64,000 nt of DNA from Dicaeum eximium (lineage: Eukaryota > Chordata > Aves > Passeriformes > Dicaeidae), in the NCBI GenBank assembly GCA_013396995.1, contig VWZP01007379.1, forward strand, positions 29,369 to 93,368. The letters are read 5' to 3'. The stretch's first letter is position 1, and every line of letters starts with the position of its first letter. The notes under the pieces were generated by a model. The model was not told the origin of the DNA. It ran no database searches and was given only the letters and a program-made list of their open reading frames with translations. Below are positions 36,501-48,500 of this stretch, one piece after another. The position numbers and the translations under genes were made by a program.

Positions 36501-39500
36501 GCTCCATCTTTTCTGGAAAGCAACTTCCTTTGTTTAGGAGGGATGTAGGAGAGAATAGTAGGAGCTGTCTTACAAATTGTAATGTGAAGAAAACAAAAAG
36601 AAAAATAATTGACAAGACTTCTTGGTTTCAAGAATGTTTGTAATACATAATAAAAAAATACCAGAGAGTTTTTATATTGGAGGTTATGTTTTAGTCATTC
36701 ACTTCTTGTATAACTTCATGAGTTTGAGAAAACAGCAATAGATTACATCCAATGGACTTTTCTCACTTGAGTATCATGTTCTAGTAACATATAAAAGATC
36801 ATAAAACAGGAGGAGAATTGAAGCAGCACTATCTTCTAAATCAGTGAAGTTTTAGTACTAAGATGTGGCAAGCTATCTTATCTGATGGGTTATAACTCTA
36901 ATAAGCATTTTTATGTCATTAAGTAACCGAATCATGGAAAGAATTACCAGTGAGTTTAATCATCTGGAACACTTAATTATGTAAGTTTTTGGGGTTTTTT
37001 TTCTTTCCATAACACAGCTCTTTGAGGCAACTAACTGCAAAAATCTTTTAACTCTTGATAGTAAAATTTTGCCAATAAGAAGGCAAAAGAGTTATTCTGA
37101 TAGTAGAAAATGTTTAATTCTTTAACAGTCTTCTCAACCTGCTATCGCAGATGTTTTAATTTTATTTCGTTTAATAAGCTTTATAGCACTTAGTGTAATT
37201 TCTTTAAATTAAAAGCTTTTTCTAAGTAATTTCTGTGAAATTCATGGGTTTGATTTTTCCTTAGCAAAAATAGTTACAGAACTAAGTATTATGAAAAATC
37301 CTAGTTTATTAGTCTGAAATTGGGCACTCTTAGTGTATTTCAGGGATATGGGACTTCTTTCTGGAAGGTAAAATTCTGTTTCAGAGCTTGGATTTCTTCT
37401 AAGATTAGAATGTTTCTGGTAAGAGTTTGAATCTATTCTTAGAAATCTTCTAAGAAAGCAAAACCAAAGAAATATTTTTAATCCTTATTTCACTCTTTTA
37501 AAGATGATCTCTATGTGAATGAATTTAAATCTCAAAAGAGACCTTATGCTGTGGAGAATAAAATATCTCCAAATACTCTAAAATGCAAGGTTTCTTTGGC
37601 AAGGAAGAAAGAGAGAAAATAGATGATTGCATTGAAAACCTTCTGCAAGTCGGTATCAGTTTTGATACTTTAGGCAGAGCTTCATTTTGGGCAGACCTGA
37701 TGGTTTTAGTTTTTATCCTGATACAATCCTGGACTGACTGTTGTGTTCTCTTAATAGCAGCTTAAATAGGCACAGTATTAAGGAGTGAAGACTGGCTAAC
37801 CAGACTGAAAAATCAAAGTGGTGATTCCCAAATTTCTGATCAGCTGCTGGATTTGTCTTAGTTTTGCTCTGTGTCAATTTTGGTTAAAAGACTGACCATT
37901 AAAAATTACAAGGACAATAGAAACATCAGACAGGTTGCAGAGGACATTCAGGGCGATCACTTGAAGGGAAGGCTATCTTTTGTTGAGCCAGGTACAAGAA
38001 AGAAAGACTCCGACTTCTCAGAAGGCAATAGGGCAAAAAGGGAGTTTAATACAAATTCTGCGCCTTTTTATAATATCACTCACTGAAGTGAAACGTGATT
38101 GGTCTCAGTGAAAACACCTGTCACCTCATTGGTGAGTCGGAAATATCATTCCTTGAAAGACAGCTATTATAAACAGTAGCTAGCTATTATAAACAACAGC
38201 TACAGGAAGACATAACAATAGTTTAGAATTCTAAGTTTTCCAGGGTAAGCCTCAGAGTTATCTCTGTTCTTTCTTCAACTGAACTGAGAGAATCCACAGC
38301 TATCAAAGGGAGAAGTAAATAAAAGTTAAAGAAAACAACTAGTCACGAGTATGCAAAGATAATTTGTGGCAATCTGACATGCTAGGATTTTTGTTGTTAA
38401 ACTTAATACTGGTATGTGTGCTCATACCTTGGCTCTCCACTTTTAATTAAAAAAATGCTACAGTTCATTGCTCTGGAAGCAAAAGGAGGGAACTAAATGT
38501 CTAAAAGAATTTTCTAAACTACTTGCGTGGAGTGTGTTAGTGGTTAAGCAAGCTGCCTATCATTCTGTCTAGCACAAGGCACTGGTTCTGTCCAGTGCAT
38601 GGTGGACCTTGATGGTGAGCTGTATAAACTGGACCTGGTTAGTTAATCTTACAACCACAGTCTTTTGCTACAAAGAAGTCATTTTGAGGAACTTCCTCCA
38701 GCTCTCCTTTGCACTTGTTAGTTTAGTTACTATGTTGACAGGTTTGTTATACTATCCAGTGAATCTTCATCAGACTGTACAAACATTACTTAATTCTTTC
38801 AATCAACAATTCCTGTACTAGAGGGAATTCAACTGTTGTGTAATTTACTGTGTTACTTTGTCAGTAGAGAGCGCTGATTTTTTTTTATTCAGGTAAAAAA
38901 CCCCCCAACATATGTAAAACATGCTGTAGGATGAATGTGATGGTAAATATGACCTGATTAAATTGAGACTATGGGAGGTGACATCCAGTACAGACTACTC
39001 CACAGTTTTCATCTTCAGAATATGTAGTCAGCTTTCATTGCCCACTATGTTTGCCTACCTTTTAGAAAGGTTAAAGGAAGCAGAGGCAAGGTTAACTAAC
39101 TAGCTTGGCTGTAGGGTAAATTATAAGGAGTATCAAGTGCTGTGATCACTACTGTCTCATTCCAGATTAGGGTATATTGTTTGGTTGTTGTAATTTCTAC
39201 AGTGCTAACTGTTCTTTTTTAAGCAAGTGTGTTACCATCTGTAATTACCACTTGCAGAACTCAGTAGAAAGAATCACATGCTTGCTACTGCCTGGTGTGT
39301 TTCGTTCCTCCCTCTAAATTTTTTCAACCTCCCAGGCTTTTAAAGCCATTTTGCAAATTCCTTCTTTTTTTTTTTTTTTTTTTTTTTCTGAGTAAGGATT
39401 TAGGGCTAGGGGATTGAAAAGCGCATTTCTGAAAGACTGCTTGTTACAATTATAGTTGTGTGCCTAAATTTATCAAAATCAGAACTTCCAGCTTACCAGC

Positions 39501-42500
39501 AAATACGAATTGCTTTTGTTCACATTTGTTAACATCTTTATTCAATCTTGATCAAGACTTGTCACGTTTTGTCATTACCACTCATTATAGCATCTTTTGC
39601 TGATAAAATTACTTTGAAACTCTAATTAATGTCTTCAGTTTGTGTTTTCTTCTTGTAGGCTGCACAGTCAGTGCTGATTTCCCTTTTTGAACTCAACACT
39701 CCAGAGTTTACAATGCTGTTGGGTGCTTTACCAAAAACATTTCAGGATGGAGCCACAAAGCTTCTCCATAATCATCTCCGGAATACTGGCAACAGTGGTC
39801 AGGTATCCACACTTCTGTTACCTGTCTCTGAAGTTACTGTGTAGAAGCCTACTTACTAGCTCTCTATGGAGTGTCTTTTCTTTTTCCTATAGAGTTACAG
39901 TTTCTATGTCATTTCTAAGTGGCTTAATAGGTTTGGATGTGCTTCTTAAAGAGTAATTTATCTTGTACTTTCTAATTTCAAAGTTACACAGGACTGAAGT
40001 TGCTAATAATGGGTTAAACAGGAATTTAGTTGAAGCTCTTTAAATGTTTCTGGGCACCAGAAACTAAATATAATAATAAATATAATAAGTCAAAAGGGAA
40101 GCTCTTAGTCCTACTAGGGTATCTTTTCTCACCTCTCCTCCTCCAGGGATCGATGGGAAGTCCTTTAACAAGACCTACTCAGCGCTCCCCAGCAAGTTGG
40201 TCAAGTCCTCTCACTTCCCCAACCAGTACATCACAGAACACTTTGTCACCAAGGTAATGTAGGCTGGCGGTGTTACAATTCCACATCTAAGGCTTATAAC
40301 ACATTGTCCAAAGATGTAACCCCAACAATGAAAGCATGGGCAAAATTTTGCACAAAATGACAGATGCTCAGAAATAATCCCCTTCCTCCATGGAATGAAA
40401 CTGCTCAGCCTCCCAGAAGGGTCTGACATGCTGGCCTGGGGTGAGAAAGGTCTGTACATCTTGGAATGCAAATGGATTAGCAAGAGAATGAACTGAAGTG
40501 TACTTCTCTAACAAGTCTTAGAATATGTTGTCTGATGTCGTGGTTTAACCCCAGTTGACAACTAAGCATCACACAGCTACTCAATATCCCCATGGTGGGA
40601 TATGGGGAACAATCAGACTATAAAAGAGAGAAAACTGAAATAAAGACAATTAATTAGGTAAAGCAAAAAATGCATGTGCAAGCAGCAGATGGACAGTGAA
40701 TTCACTACTTCTTATGGGGTGGTCAGGTGTTCAGCTGTCCCCAGGAGAGCAGGGCCCTATCACTTGTAACAGTGACTTGGGAAGTCAAATGCCATGACTC
40801 TAAACCTCCCTCCCTTCCTCCTTCCTTCAGTGATACATGCTTAGATCATGATGCCATATGGTGTGGAATATCCCTTTGGTCAATGGGGTCAGCTGTCCCA
40901 GCCCTGTCCCCTTCCAGCTCCTTGTGTACCCCCAGGCCACTCACTGCCAGGTCTGTGTGAGGAGCGAAACCTTGTGTAAGCACTGCTCAGCTGTTGCTGG
41001 AACAGCCCTATGTGAACAACCCCGTTTCCAGCACAAATCCAAAGCATAGCCCCCCCAACCAGCTACCATGAGCAAAGTCAAGTCCATCCCAGCCAAAACC
41101 AACACACTGAGTCATCAAACCAGATTTAATATTGGGGAGACTAAAGAAGTAATAGTTTACAAATTTTTTTATAGTAATGATGTCAACAAAGTGAACTTTT
41201 GCTTTTACCAGTCAACTTGCTGTTGAGTTTTATCAGTGCTGCTTACTTTAGGACTTTTTTCAGAACAAGAGGATGGTGTAAAAATTCCAGTTGTTTCACA
41301 TTCAGCAGAGTAAAACAGAACAAAAGAAGTTTTTTCTTCAGGCAGATGCTGTTACCTAATGTAGCCTTTCCCTTTTCTACTTTCAGTGCTTTCTGTGTCA
41401 GTGGTATTACACTTACTAAGGCATACCATAATACAATTTTCTATTGTGAAGAGACAACTTACTTATTGTATTTCAAGAAAAGTAATAATTTTAGTAATAC
41501 TTCCTGAGTCTCTGTAGTTGCCTGCTAATGTGACTTAAAAATACACAATCAAAAAATAAATCCATGTTACTTCCTATGTCCTTTTCCATGGCACACAGTG
41601 CATTTGACTACGACACTGAAAACATGAATTCTGAAGATATTTACAGCTCTCTTCGTGGAGTCACTGAAGCCATTCAGAATTTCAGTTTTCGTAGTCAGGA
41701 AGATATGAATGAGCCTGTAAAACGAGATGCTAAAAAAGATGATGGCGATTCGGTGAGTATTTAAACTCAGTCCATGTTGGTATCAGCAAACTAAGCTAGT
41801 GTATGATTGATTACAGATAAGAAAGCATCTGTTTCAGGAGGTTTCTATTCTTCTTAAATTGGGCATTTCTCCTGAATTATTAAGAGCTGCAGAAAAATAT
41901 GTTCCTAGCCTTGAACCCTATTTTGAAAATGTAAATGCTGATTTTACAAAGCACTGTCTGTTTAACGTTAGCAGTTTAGAAACCAGTGATCTTGCAAAAC
42001 AGCTGAAATTAATTTTTTGAGAAGTTTGTATCCTATTATATGTTTTTCTGAATATTTTATTTTATTTTATACACAATCTGTGAGCTGTATTTATGATGCA
42101 GATGCAGTATTTAAGACTCCTATTTCTGTGGAGCTTTGGCTGTAAGATTTGTTGAACTTGCCATGTATATATATGCTTAAACATATTTTTAATTATTTGC
42201 ATCAGACTTGTAAGATAAAATACAACTATTTCTGGTTTATGGTTTTTTTTGACAACATACACTTTCCCTTTTTTCTGTGTTTTTTATTGTTTGTTTGTTT
42301 TAAGGAAAGCAACGCTTAGGGAACTAAGACTTCTTATTTGAAGGCTAGTTTGAAAATTCTAAGCATTTTTAAATTTGTAAGTTTTTGCTACGTAAATGAA
42401 TTTGTGATGTAGTTAATGGAAAGGTGTAAGAGTGTATTTCACATGCTCATGTGATACTTCCTCTCCTGCAGATTTGCAGTGCTTCTGGAATAGTGGACAT

Positions 42501-45500
42501 GCGAGCAGGAAGTGGTGTGAGCGATACAGGTCGGACAGCTCTGGATAACAAAACATCATTACTCAACACAATGCCTCCCCACTCCTCACCACGCTCACAA
42601 GATTACAACCCATACAATTATTCTGATGGTATCAGTGCATTTAACAAATCTGCTTTGAAAGAAGCCATGTTTGATGATGATGCAGAGCAGTTTCCTGATG
42701 GTAAGATCCAGACTACATTCTGTGCTAGAAGAAGAGTGAGATTTTCTATCTTAGAGCTCAGTTTTGGAAGTTATTTTAGGAATATATGTATCATTTCTTG
42801 GAGAGGTTTTTACAAATGCTCTATTTTGAATTAGTTTGTTAGTCACCTGTTTGAGTTACATTGCTGGATTACCTGGTATTTGTAGAGACTAAGGGTAAAA
42901 ATGAAGGAAATACTGAACTTAGTTGTATACTTTTGGTAGCACATCTTGTATCAGTATTGCCAGTATAAATTTACTTATCAGATTGTTTTATGATGGAAAT
43001 TTAAAGTGTAAGGGTGTAGAAAAGATTTGCAGCAAGGAGGTAAAACTGGATCAAACCAGTTTGGGAATTAGGTGAAAGATTAAGTATTTTGTTAGTAATA
43101 TATTTGTATTTGAAACATGACATTGGCATTTTCTATTGACTAAACATTCTTTTTAAGTGAAACAAAACAAACCAGCTTTTTACCGGGATGGTGGTTCATC
43201 TAGCCCATGTAAATCTAGGAACATGGGTTTTGTAGGATTCCAGAGCTTCTTTATGATATTTCTCCGTATATCTTAGGGTAATTTTTTTTATACCTGTATG
43301 TCAAGAAGGTTCCAAAGTACAACTAGTATTATTTTAATAAATAGTCAGTGGTTCTCATAATCTGTTATTTAATGTTGTTCAGCTATAGATTAAGTTTTTA
43401 AGTAAACACTTTCTGAATAGCAAGGGACAGACCAATCATCTCTCTTCTACCTGTTTTGCTTTTGTCATTCTGCAAAAGATGTGGTACAGAAACTGTTGAA
43501 AAACAAAGTTATTTTTTGACATGGTGTTTCGTTCACCTATTCTATAAGTTGGCTTTAAGTTTGCATTAATTGAAGACCATATCCAAGTATGGTGCATTTT
43601 TCTTTGTTTTTTCTCACATATCATGAAGAAGCATATAGTGTAGCCAAATATTATCTTATGAAAAAGATGGAGGGAAAAGCACAGTTTTACAAATCATGTC
43701 ATGTACATATTAATAATTAAATAGCTTTGCCATCCGCATACAGAACCAGGTTATGTTCAAGATTCTTAAGGGATCTTGTTTTACATGGGAGAAGCCTCCT
43801 TTTACCTTCTGACAACTTATTTTGGGTATTGCATTAAATGAGATGCAGTCTGTGCTGTGCCAGCATGAACCATTTTCTAACAGCTCATGACTGGCTGGAG
43901 TGAAGCATCCCTATACAGTGTGAGTTTGTCCTGGTTAGAAGAGTAGTGCAGTGCATTATTTAGGTCTGCTCTTTAATGGGTCTTGATGAAGTACTTGCTT
44001 TCATTCCTGTGTTGTTCACCGTTAGTATTTAGTTATATCATGTACATTCTGTCATTTTTCTGTTACTTTCAGGATTTCATCTGGGATTATTTACAAAAAG
44101 TCTGCAAGAGAATATATAAACTTAGCAAAATACCTTGTGCCTTCAACTCCTCTGTTGCGAGTTACACACTTTCCCCACAAACTTGAAGGGCTCGTTTGAC
44201 ATTAGGTATCAGTTTTTGGAAACTCCACAGAATTGCTGCTTGTTCCTGACACAAATTACGTTAGTACTGGATTCCCAGCTGTCCTGTCATGCATTACTGA
44301 CAGAAAGATGTGGAAATACTACGTTAGATTGGAAGACCTTAGTTGCTCATACAGTCCTGTTAACAGCACTGAGGCCAGAACATGTATTCTACAGATGGTT
44401 TTTGTGGCAGTTGAAAATTTTCAGTGGAGGAGATGCCATAGTATGCCTCACATGACTCACATTTGAGTGTTTTGCCTCTCTTACAGTAAAAAGCTTTTCA
44501 GAATAACAGCCTAAATCTTCCAACAGCTTGCACTTTGTTTTTTTCCCCAAGGGAACTGCTCTTTATCTGAAGCATAGGGAAACCTGGTTCTCAAAGTCAC
44601 TGACTCCTTAAAAGCAGTTCAAGAGTCTCTTTTTGAAAAACAGTGTTCTCCAAAGAAGCTTATTTATTTCAGCTTACTTCCATTGCACTTTCCAAACATC
44701 TTCCTTTTTACCTCCCACTTTGTATATGGGCTTAAGATTTCCGCTTCTGTGTCTTGCCTTACACTTGGCATCTTTTTTCTTTCAGACCATTCCTTTGATT
44801 TAACATGATAATTTTCAGTTCTTGCCCTGCTCTCCAGAATGTTTGTGATTGCTCCTAAAGTGATGTCGTCTACAGACTTTCTAAGTTGACTCCACATTCC
44901 TTTGATAGCACTAACAAATGCAACCAACAGAACCAGGCTCTGCACATATTCAAGCAAGGACATCACTCATATCCTCCTGTATTCATAGAAAGCCATTTAT
45001 AATCCAGTCACCCTGCAAGTGATTCATCAAGTGTTGCACTTGCTTTGTTTGCATTTTTGGCCATCATGTTTGCATAGCTTTTATATTAAGCTGCTGTGAG
45101 TGGCAGTAGGAAAATCTTTCCTAAATTCAGGATATCCCTACATGTTCCCTTTTAACCCCTACACTGTTTATCCTGTCAAAATGATATTATTTGATTGGTT
45201 GGAGAAGAGCTGTTAGTCATCAATTATTTATCTCTCTAATGCATATTTTAATTAATTCAAATGAAGGAGTTGCATCTGTTTCTCTTCATTTGTGTTTTGT
45301 TTCCTTTCTGAAAAAAAAAATGTTGAGAGTAGACTTTGAACATGACTTCTTTCATGCTTCTCCATTCTTATCTGGAGAATGTTTGGAAATTAAATACTGG
45401 GTGCTAAGTCATAGAAAGGGATGGAAAAGGCAAGCTGAAAGGCACATCCCTCTTGGTTATCTTCATGTTTTTCAGTTATGTAGTCTGCTACTGGAGCTTC

Positions 45501-48500
45501 TTTCCTCCCCTTATTCCTGCATGAACATGGCTATTACCTTCCCCTCTCTTTAACCCTTCCATCACTACATTTAAGACAACTTTACAATGAAAATACTTTA
45601 TTTAAATAGGTATGAGTAGTTTTTCTAATGAAGTGTCAGTATGCATTCCCTGAAATGGGATTTGCTATAGTTATAATCCTTACAGTTTGGTGGAATTAGT
45701 AAAATGGTGCTGCCAGTAAAAGTAATGATCTTGCTTCCATAAAAATGATCATCCATTCTGCTCATCTGCTTTAAATAATAAATCACCTAATGCAATTTCA
45801 GTCTGTGCTTTAGTCAAACATTAATCATCCATTAATACAGTGGCAGCAGAAGTGTTTGTAGGTTGCTTTCAGGTGCTGGTGCTCCTGTTTATTCATGCAA
45901 AACAGAATGCAAATAGGAATGTGGGGTTCAAAACCAGCATGATTTTTACAGTAGCTGATGTGTGATATTAAGATATTTAATTCTGTGGTATTCAACTTTT
46001 ACTGTTTTCTTTGTACAGCATTTGTAAGTTACAGTACTGAATACAGTAATACAAGGTGTTCAAGGGCTGTGGTTTCTCAGTGTATAATATAATTAATTTG
46101 TTCCGGGGGATGTATTTCATGTGTTAGTTAACACATGCAGTCATTTCAGGAAAGGTGCAGTGCATTTACATTGTATGCCAGAAGTTCCAAATTTTTGCCT
46201 TAGGAAAAGGCATGTTTCTGTTAATTTATCCAAATGTTTCAGTGCAAAGATGGAAGCTATATACTTCCCTTTCTTAAAGGCTAAATGGGTCTCAATGATC
46301 TCAATGATGGAATAAAGGTCTCAATGATGGAATAAAAGTTGATACTCAAGTTTTCATTAAGACCATTTTTAAGTGACTTGACTGTTTGCAGATCACTCTG
46401 TTTGCAGTCCAGTGTTTACAAATACAGGTTGTGTTACTAATGTGTTTTTCCATTATCATGGAATCCTCTCTAATCACAACTAAAATCCAGAGCCATTTCT
46501 TAAAGAATTGTTTTTGTGATCTATGGGACTAATAGCCCTGGTTTGCTTTTATTTCAGCACTTTTGTACCAAGAACCATTGTTGTAGTTTTTTTTCCCTGA
46601 TCATTTTGGCAACCTAGCTATTGTTGTGGAATCATGGCTTACAAAAGTCTAAACAATTCTGTAACACTAACAGAGAAAAGAAAATTTTTCATCTTGAATG
46701 AAAGAGTCATATAGGAAAGATGGCCCTTCATGGACAGATCAGATTTAAAAGGATGCAGAGTACTTAGTGGGTACTGCAAGCCTAAAAACTCCTGCCGTAG
46801 ACTACCCTGCAAGGGCGTTTTTGCTGTATCATTGTAGGGGTTTGGGGGGGATTGTAAGCTTGTTTAGCAATGCTGACTGCATTGAAAATGTAGTAGCCAA
46901 ACTGCAATTCTTGCAGGCAAATGTGGGGAAAAAAACCAAAAACATGCTCAAAAGCAAGTCACACTAGAAAATACCCTTCAGTTATACAACAGGCACTAAT
47001 ATTTATTTGCAATAATTGTGTTTGTGCATTCCTTTTTGACAGAGCCTCCCATGGACCATTCTGATCTGGTTGCAGAGCTGCTCAAAGAGTTATCAAACCA
47101 TAATGAGAGGGTTGAAGAAAGAAAGGCTGCCCTGTATGAGCTCATGAAGTTAACTCAGGAAGAGTCTTTTGGTGTTTGGGATGAGCACTTCAAAACAATA
47201 CTACTTCTGCTGCTTGAAACGCTTGGAGATAAAGAGGTAAATTCAGAAACATTCAGTTAAGAATGTTAACTAAGTACATGGCTTACTTTCAGTACCTTTG
47301 ACATTTGTATGAGTTGTAGAAAGGGCATAAATTCTAGTTAGTGGTGGAAAAACAAAAAAACTATGGAAATACAAAAATTTCATGATGCCAAATTGCTCTG
47401 ATGGTGAAAAGGGCATCAGTATACTTAACTTCTTCAGGATTCCTATTTGGGGATGCTGACACAGTAGATTGAATTAAATATTTTTGCACTGAGATTCAAA
47501 GCTTATCTGTTTATAGCCCCTGAATTAATCTAGAATGTGAAAATATCATGTGTGGCAAAGCATTTAAAAATTTGTTTCTGAAATACAGTCATCATCATTG
47601 TGAAAAGGCTGAGTTCTATGTAATAGTTCTCTACAAAGGCCATGTTTTTGAAATTACTGAGGATCAAAAAGACACTAGTACTTGCTAGTGTCTTTTGATT
47701 TGTAGTTTGATTTTTAAAGTAATTGTAAAAAGAAAAAGTAAAAAATGTATTTGCATGATGGGTTTATCAGCCCTTGTGTTTGCAACTTAACTTCTGAGTA
47801 GCATAGATAAGTCAAAGTAATTTAGCAGTGTGTTTATGGTATCATCTGAATTTTCTGCAAAGAGAGATTGAAGAGATTATTTTCCTATTTTTATTTGTTA
47901 ATACTAGATTGACACTGTTTATGTGTGCAAAGCATAATCTGATAGTTTTTCCATTATTAAAGACTTCTCCAGCAGCTGAACAAATGTTAAAAGCATATGT
48001 CTGTTTAAAGATGCATAACTCATTTATTTTATTATTGAATCTTTAGCATGTAGTTAGAGCTTTGGCACTGAAAGTTCTAAGAGAAATTCTAAGAAACCAG
48101 CCAGCAAGGTTTAAGAATTATGCAGAGCTCACAATCATGAAGACATTAGAAGCGCATAAGGATCCTCATAAGGAGGTCGGTAATCAGTTATTTTATGTGT
48201 TTACGGTTTTATTATTATAAAATTATTACAAAATGAAAGAGCTGTCCAGAAAATGTGAAATAATCAGTTCTTACTGAGGAAATATTTTTTTTTTAATAAC
48301 AAGCATATTATTATATGTTTAATAACAGTGATGTTATTAGTTAACATGGGCATGTAAGAAAAAAACCCCTGCAGTTCTAAAAGCTCTTGAATGGTTAATA
48401 TCATCCCTAATAACAATTGCCTTGGGTGTGTGTTGGTTTCAGTTTGAAACTGGGCGGAAACGCCAATCTGTGTCGTGGTTTTGGTTCGCCAATTCTAGGA

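Larger units (their letters stand above)
35560..39658 (+). other. CLASP2 intron with LTR-like insert
   Basis: 4.1 kb. It contains a pair of diverged direct repeats near 35973 and 36048, a candidate LTR (37978-38298), and a 24-T homopolymer (39365-39388). The rest is unrecognised. Confidence 0.75.

Noticed and set aside
36928..36985. Possible CR1 relic (GAATCATGGAAAGAATTACC)
   Set aside because: Only about a dozen bases resemble the CR1 end and the rest does not continue the match.
38526..38605. tRNA-like wording (GTTAGTGGTTAAGC...GGTTCTGTCC)
   Set aside because: No acceptor-stem pairing, and the A-box and B-box do not fit consensus.
39803..40146. Possible U12-type intron because it begins GTATCC
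   Set aside because: The donor continues ACAC rather than TT, and no TCCTTAAC-like branch point is found near the 3' end, which has a normal pyrimidine tract.
43983..44466. Overlapping open frames of 67-106 residues in the intron
   Set aside because: They differ in frame, lack acceptor and donor pairs matching CLASP2 phase, and show no recognisable domain.
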